A stretch of DNA of 64,000 nt from Paenibacillus sp. 32O-W (lineage in GTDB: Bacteria; Bacillota; Bacilli; Paenibacillales; NBRC-103111), in NCBI RefSeq assembly GCF_007679495.1, contig NZ_VEGP01000009.1, positions 41,769 to 105,768 on the forward strand. The letters are read 5' to 3'. Shown piece by piece: positions 60,845-64,000 of this stretch. A model generated the notes under the pieces. It saw only the letters and a list, made by a program, of their open reading frames with translations, searched no databases and was not told where the DNA came from. The translations under genes were made by a program, and so were the position numbers. Position 1 is the stretch's first letter. Every line of letters begins with the position of its first letter.

Positions 60845-61264
60845 ATGAGTTTCTGCTGTGGTGCAAGTATGATTGGAACCAAGGGCACATTGAAGCATGT
60901 TAGAACCCACATTCATAACGTCCCTATATTGTTTTGTCCGGTATGTCATCGGGTGGAAGTTCATCATATGGTGGAGAATGAATATGAAATATTAGCCGAA
61001 TACGCTTGCTCAGACGGAGCATCGGAGGTCGACTTCATTGAATATGCGGACGTGAAAGACGGGCCGGAGCTTTTTGAAAACTGCGTTAATACGGAAAATG
61101 AAGAACCTATAGACATTGTACGTAACCAGATTGATATGGCTCTGGATCTGCTAACGGTTGCCAAACAGATTCAAGACGAGGAATGGGCCCGGCAGTTAAA
61201 GAAAAGACTGCAGGTGCTCAGCCATCGAAGAAGAAAGCTGGTTCAGAAAAATACAACCACATAA
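60845..61264 (+). CDS. Small zinc-ribbon-like protein of unknown function
   Basis: A 139-residue protein from the ATG at 60845 with GAGGAGGGG upstream; the TTG-led longer frame from 60830 covers that site. The N-terminal 60 residues have two Cys groups, SFCCGASM and LFCPVCHRVEVHH, and a later EYACSDGA, so a zinc ribbon is likely. The middle is acidic and the C-terminus is a Lys/Arg-rich helix. No family recognised with confidence. Its own terminator (AACGTCTC-TTC-GGAGGCGTT plus Ts, 61278-61304) follows. Confidence 0.7.
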   Translation: MSFCCGASMIGTKGTLKHVRTHIHNVPILFCPVCHRVEVHHMVENEYEILAEYACSDGASEVDFIEYADVKDGPELFENCVNTENEEPIDIVRNQIDMALDLLTVAKQIQDEEWARQLKKRLQVLSHRRRKLVQKNTTT

Positions 61265-61277
61265 CTTTATCATAAGG

Positions 61278-61304
61278 AAAACGTCTCTTCGGAGGCGTTT
61301 TTTT
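61278..61304 (+). terminator. Terminator after the zinc-ribbon-like gene
   Basis: AAAACGTCTC and GGAGGCGTTT pair (one G-T) around TTC, followed by a T-run. Confidence 0.8.
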
Positions 61305-61310
61305 GTTTGA

Positions 61311-61434
61311 CCACATTAGAAAGTTTAAGTTCATTAAAGCATTAAACAAAGAACAAACTTTCTAATTGGCATAAAAAGCCACCTCTAATACCGGGTTATT
61401 CATCTTCGAAGAGGCTTCGTTAGGAGCTTTTTTT
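61311..61434 (+). ncRNA. Diverged single copy of the structured 128-base RNA-like repeat
   Basis: Read on the plus strand it has the same order of parts as the tandem units at 45.1-45.5 kb: a 12-base stem ATTAGAAAGTTT/AAACTTTCTAAT, TTGGCATAAAAAGC, CCTCTAATACCGGG, TTATTCATCTTCGA, then GGCTTC-GTTA-GGAGC and seven Ts. The stem sequence differs from the tandem copies yet still pairs perfectly, which supports a folded RNA. It lies in the leader region before sigI, about 250 bases upstream. Confidence 0.7.
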
Positions 61435-61692
61435 AAGTAACCAGGCGGATATTCCTGTCCGATTCGATGCTTGTGCAGAAAAAGTCAAGCCCCGCGAAAC
61501 CGACTTGCTGCACGGAGGTAAGCAGGCTGTGAGTATAGTTCCTTCGCGGATATGGTATAATCATATAATCATATTAATAGAATTATAAGTTTTGACGATG
61601 AAATAGATGTCTAATAATATAGGCCGCTTGATTTACTTACCCCTCAAAGGATTGATGACAGCATCGAATCGTTATAGTGTGAGGTGGACTAT

Positions 61693-62493
61693 TTGTTACT
61701 GGTACTGTTGAAACGGTTTTTAGGTAGGAGCCAGTCTCACCGTTCGAAGGACACCTCTCCGCCTGAACGCATGGTGGAAAGGATCCAGAAGGGCGATTTG
61801 CGGCTAAGGAATCAGTTTATTACGGATTACCAGCCGTTTGTAGCAAAAGTGACAAGCCGTTTCTGTAAAAAATATATCGATCCCTCCAAGGATGACGAAT
61901 TCAGTATCGGGTTGGCGGCCTTTAACGAGGCCATTAATCAATATTCGGAAACGGCAGGCAAATCATTTCTCGGCTTCGCCGAGACCGTGATTCGCCGGAG
62001 ACTGATCGATCATATACGTAAGGAACAACGTTTTTCGCAGCATATTCCCTATAGCTCTTTCGAAGTGGAGGATGACGAGGACAATATCATTAATCCTGTC
62101 GAGATTCGCCAGGCGATGGACTATTACGGAATGCAGCAGGACGCCAAGGAGCGGGGGAATGAAATTGAGGAGCTGAACGGCAGCCTGGGGAAGTTTGATA
62201 TTTCCTTCTCCGATCTGGTAGAGGCTTCCCCCAAGCACGTCGATTCCCGACAGAATTTACATTATATCGGGAAGCTTCTGTCTGAAGATCCCGAACTGAT
62301 GGAGCAGCTGCTTCAGAAGCGCATGCTGCCGATTAAGGAGCTGTTGACCAAAGTCAGCATCTCCAGAAAAACGCTGGAGCGAAATCGCAAATACATCATT
62401 GCGATTGCACTTATTTATCATGGGCCGTATCCCCACTTGAAGCAATATTTGCTTCCTGTCAACCACACGCAGGAAAGGGGTGAAGAGAATTGA
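61693..62493 (+). CDS. sigI: RNA polymerase sigma factor SigI
   Basis: A 266-residue sigma-70 family protein. I use the TTG at 61693, 5 bases after GAGGTGG; an in-frame GTG at 61684 overlaps that site. Region 2 is seen in RMVERIQKGDLRLRNQFITDYQPFV and FLGFAETVIRRRLIDHIRK. The C-terminal region 4-like SigI domain ends in LLTKVSISRKTLERNRKYIIAIALIYHGPYPHLKQYL. SigI responds to heat or cell-wall-related signals through the membrane anti-sigma RsgI. Its stop overlaps the rsgI TTG start, so the pair is coupled. Confidence 0.9.
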   Translation: MLLVLLKRFLGRSQSHRSKDTSPPERMVERIQKGDLRLRNQFITDYQPFVAKVTSRFCKKYIDPSKDDEFSIGLAAFNEAINQYSETAGKSFLGFAETVIRRRLIDHIRKEQRFSQHIPYSSFEVEDDEDNIINPVEIRQAMDYYGMQQDAKERGNEIEELNGSLGKFDISFSDLVEASPKHVDSRQNLHYIGKLLSEDPELMEQLLQKRMLPIKELLTKVSISRKTLERNRKYIIAIALIYHGPYPHLKQYLLPVNHTQERGEEN

Positions 62494-64000
62494 ACAGAGG
62501 AATTGTTGTGGAAATCAAGCAGGGATCGGTCATCGTGATGACCCCGGAAGGCACTTTTCTGGAAGTACAGCGTAAAATTAATGATTGCCACATCGGGGAA
62601 GAAATTTGGTTTGCTTCTCCCCGTCGCCGTTTAGCCGGTTCTTCTATTGCTATGTTCTCTTCCATGGCAGCGGTTATCGCTTTTGTAATTGTTTTTGTTT
62701 CCATCTTTTCATGGGTGGGAGCTAAGGAAGTCGTTGCTTATGTCTCTATCGATATCAATCCGAGCATTGAGATAGGGATCGATAATGGACATAAAGTGCG
62801 CTCCTTGGTCGGACTGAACCAGGATGGGAAACTCTTGATCAAAGGGGTTCAATTCTCAGGCAGACCGTTGACCGACGTTACGGAGGATCTTCTCCGTCAG
62901 GCGGAAAATCAGGTACTGAGCCGGGGAGCAGCAGATATTATCGTGGCGAGTACGGTGGTCGGAAGCAATACTAAGCTGAAGGACGATATCCTGAGCCTTG
63001 AAGTTAAAGAACTGATTACTGAACATGTCCGGAAGATGCATCCGGATCAGGCTGACCAGTATGTTGTCGCGGCTTTCTCCGCACCGGAGACGGTAAGGGA
63101 AGCAGCGGCGAATGAAGGTATTTCGACGGGCAAGTATGCCGTTTACTTGAATGCAAAGAACAACGGATACTCCATCAGTATCGACGAGATGAAACAAACA
63201 TCAATTTATGTTGTGGCTCAGCAAGCAGGGGGCTTGAATGAATTAATCGGGCCCGAGCCGCTAACCAAAGAAGAAATCAAAGAGTTGTGGGAGGAAGAGA
63301 AGAACGGAAGCCTGGATAAGAAGCTCCAGCTTATCCGACAAAGCAAGGAATTCACCGATCAAGCCGATAAAGCGGTTATCGAATCTGAAGACTCCAACGG
63401 AAAGGCCGAGGACAAGGATGATGACCTGAAGCAGGATAATAAAGAGAAGGACGCCGACAAGGCGCTGGATAAGGAACAGGAGCAAATTAGAAAAGAGCAG
63501 GAGCAAATCAGGAAAGAACAGGAGAAAGAAAAGAAGGAACAGGAGAAGGCAAAGGATAAGGAGCAGCAGCAGCGAAAGAAGGAACAAGAGAAGTGGGAAA
63601 AGGAGCAGGAGAAAGAGAAGAAAGAGCTGGAAAAGGAGCAAAAAAAGAAGCAGGAGCAGGAAAGGAGAGATCGCGAAAAATATAATGAAGAGCTAGAGAA
63701 AGAAAAGAATGAGAAAGAGAAGGAGAAAGAAAAAGAACAGGAGAAACGGAATAAGGAGCAGGAAAAGCAGCGGCAGGAACAAGGGAAGGAGAAAGAAAAA
63801 GAACAGGAGAAACGGAATAAGGAACAGGAAAAGCAGCGGCAGGAACAAGAGAAGGGGAAAGAAAAGGAACAGGAGAAACGGAATAAGGAGCAGGAAAAGC
63901 AGCGGCAGGAACAAGAGAAGGAGAAAGAAAAGGAACAGGAGAAACGGAATAAGGAGCAGGAAAAGCAGCGGCAGGAACAAGAGAAGGAGAAAGAAAAGGA
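62490..64000 (+). CDS. rsgI: Anti-sigma-I factor RsgI with long charged repeat tail (3' end outside window)
   Basis: It starts with TTG at 62490, overlapping the sigI stop, with GGGGTG 9 bases upstream. The N-terminal ~55 residues are the RsgI_N domain that binds SigI (MNRGIVVEIKQGSVIVMTPEG, FLEVQRK). One membrane helix follows (MFSSMAAVIAFVIVFVSIFSWV, split by eye). The extracellular part begins VVAYVSIDINPSIEIGID, the conserved RsgI juxtamembrane domain where self-cleavage occurs in studied homologues. From about residue 300 on it is a Glu/Lys/Gln-rich helix with 22-residue tandem repeats, running off the window. Confidence 0.92.
   Translation, partial: MNRGIVVEIKQGSVIVMTPEGTFLEVQRKINDCHIGEEIWFASPRRRLAGSSIAMFSSMAAVIAFVIVFVSIFSWVGAKEVVAYVSIDINPSIEIGIDNGHKVRSLVGLNQDGKLLIKGVQFSGRPLTDVTEDLLRQAENQVLSRGAADIIVASTVVGSNTKLKDDILSLEVKELITEHVRKMHPDQADQYVVAAFSAPETVREAAANEGISTGKYAVYLNAKNNGYSISIDEMKQTSIYVVAQQAGGLNELIGPEPLTKEEIKELWEEEKNGSLDKKLQLIRQSKEFTDQADKAVIESEDSNGKAEDKDDDLKQDNKEKDADKALDKEQEQIRKEQEQIRKEQEKEKKEQEKAKDKEQQQRKKEQEKWEKEQEKEKKELEKEQKKKQEQERRDREKYNEELEKEKNEKEKEKEKEQEKRNKEQEKQRQEQGKEKEKEQEKRNKEQEKQRQEQEKGKEKEQEKRNKEQEKQRQEQEKEKEKEQEKRNKEQEKQRQEQEKEKEK
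63721..64000 (+). repeat. 66-base tandem repeats encoding 22-residue charged units
   Basis: The phrase CGGAATAAGGA recurs at 63747, 63813, 63879 and 63945, an exact 66-base period, so at least four near-identical units are present and continue past the edge. Each encodes KEKEKEQEKRNKEQEKQRQE plus two more residues, with no Gly or Pro in most units, the make-up of a stable single alpha-helix or coiled coil. Confidence 0.9.

Noticed and set aside
61636..61675. Possible SigI-type autoregulatory promoter before sigI (ACCCCT...CGAA)
   Set aside because: Spacing between the two motifs looks too long for the promoters I know of, so it was not called.
63261..63980. Leu/Phe-rich minus-strand frames mimicking membrane proteins
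   Set aside because: They are the complement of the Lys/Glu-rich rsgI repeats.
63721..64000. Regular repeats resembling a CRISPR array
   Set aside because: Period is exactly 66 bases with no unique spacers, and it is in frame within rsgI.

Overview
The window looks like a chromosomal segment of a Paenibacillus-type member of the Bacillota. The clues are strong AGGAGG-type ribosome binding sites, frequent TTG/GTG starts, an infC-rpmI-rplT operon behind an L20-type attenuator, a T-box in front of ilvBNC, a sigI-rsgI pair, ytqA-ytqB, and stalk-domain (copper-amine-oxidase-N-like) and DUF5704-like proteins. No rRNA or tRNA gene was seen. No homology search was run; all names rest on motifs read in the translations.

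About 1 to 31.5 kb is one side of an integrative and conjugative element (ICE), almost entirely on the minus strand and built of tightly overlapping genes. From its upstream end (right) leftwards it has parA-parB, two small ICE genes (one frameshifted), and a Tad/type IV-filament-like cluster: SAF/CpaB-like protein, two degenerate ParA/CpaE-like proteins, a CpaF-like ATPase, a fused TadB-TadC-like membrane protein, and four small membrane-anchored pilus-associated proteins. Two exported proteins follow (stalk-domain and DUF5704-like), then a duplicated two-gene module, a 2427-residue N6-methylase/SNF2-helicase protein with a second gene (tnpV) nested in another frame, a small unknown protein, a toprim primase-like protein, a Phd/RelE toxin-antitoxin pair, a candidate oriT, MobC, a MOBP-like relaxase, PcfB and an ArdC-like protein cut by the window edge. 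The mating-channel genes (VirB4/VirD4-like) and the integrase are not in view and would lie to the left.

About 31.5 to 38.7 kb is a junction zone. It holds an AT-rich TPR cargo gene between two related ~160-180 bp repeats, then rlmD, whose 3' end faces the ICE and is the likely integration target. After that come a field of intergenic repeats and an IS1111-type IS110 insertion sequence with subterminal inverted repeats and a long 3' non-coding end.

About 38.7 to 64 kb is host chromosome: an ABC-2 exporter, a B12-binding radical SAM protein, katA with a Fur/PerR-like operator, manA-ytqB-ytqA, a WGxxGxxG-motif exported protein, trmB, a membrane glycosyltransferase, infC-rpmI-rplT, ilvB-ilvN-ilvC, a PLP aminotransferase, leuB, a small zinc-ribbon-like protein, sigI and the start of rsgI. 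A structured, terminator-bearing RNA-like repeat occurs three times in tandem (128-bp period) between manA and katA, and once upstream of sigI with compensatory changes in its main stem. This and the ICE-borne Tad-like filament cluster are the most interesting unexplained items.
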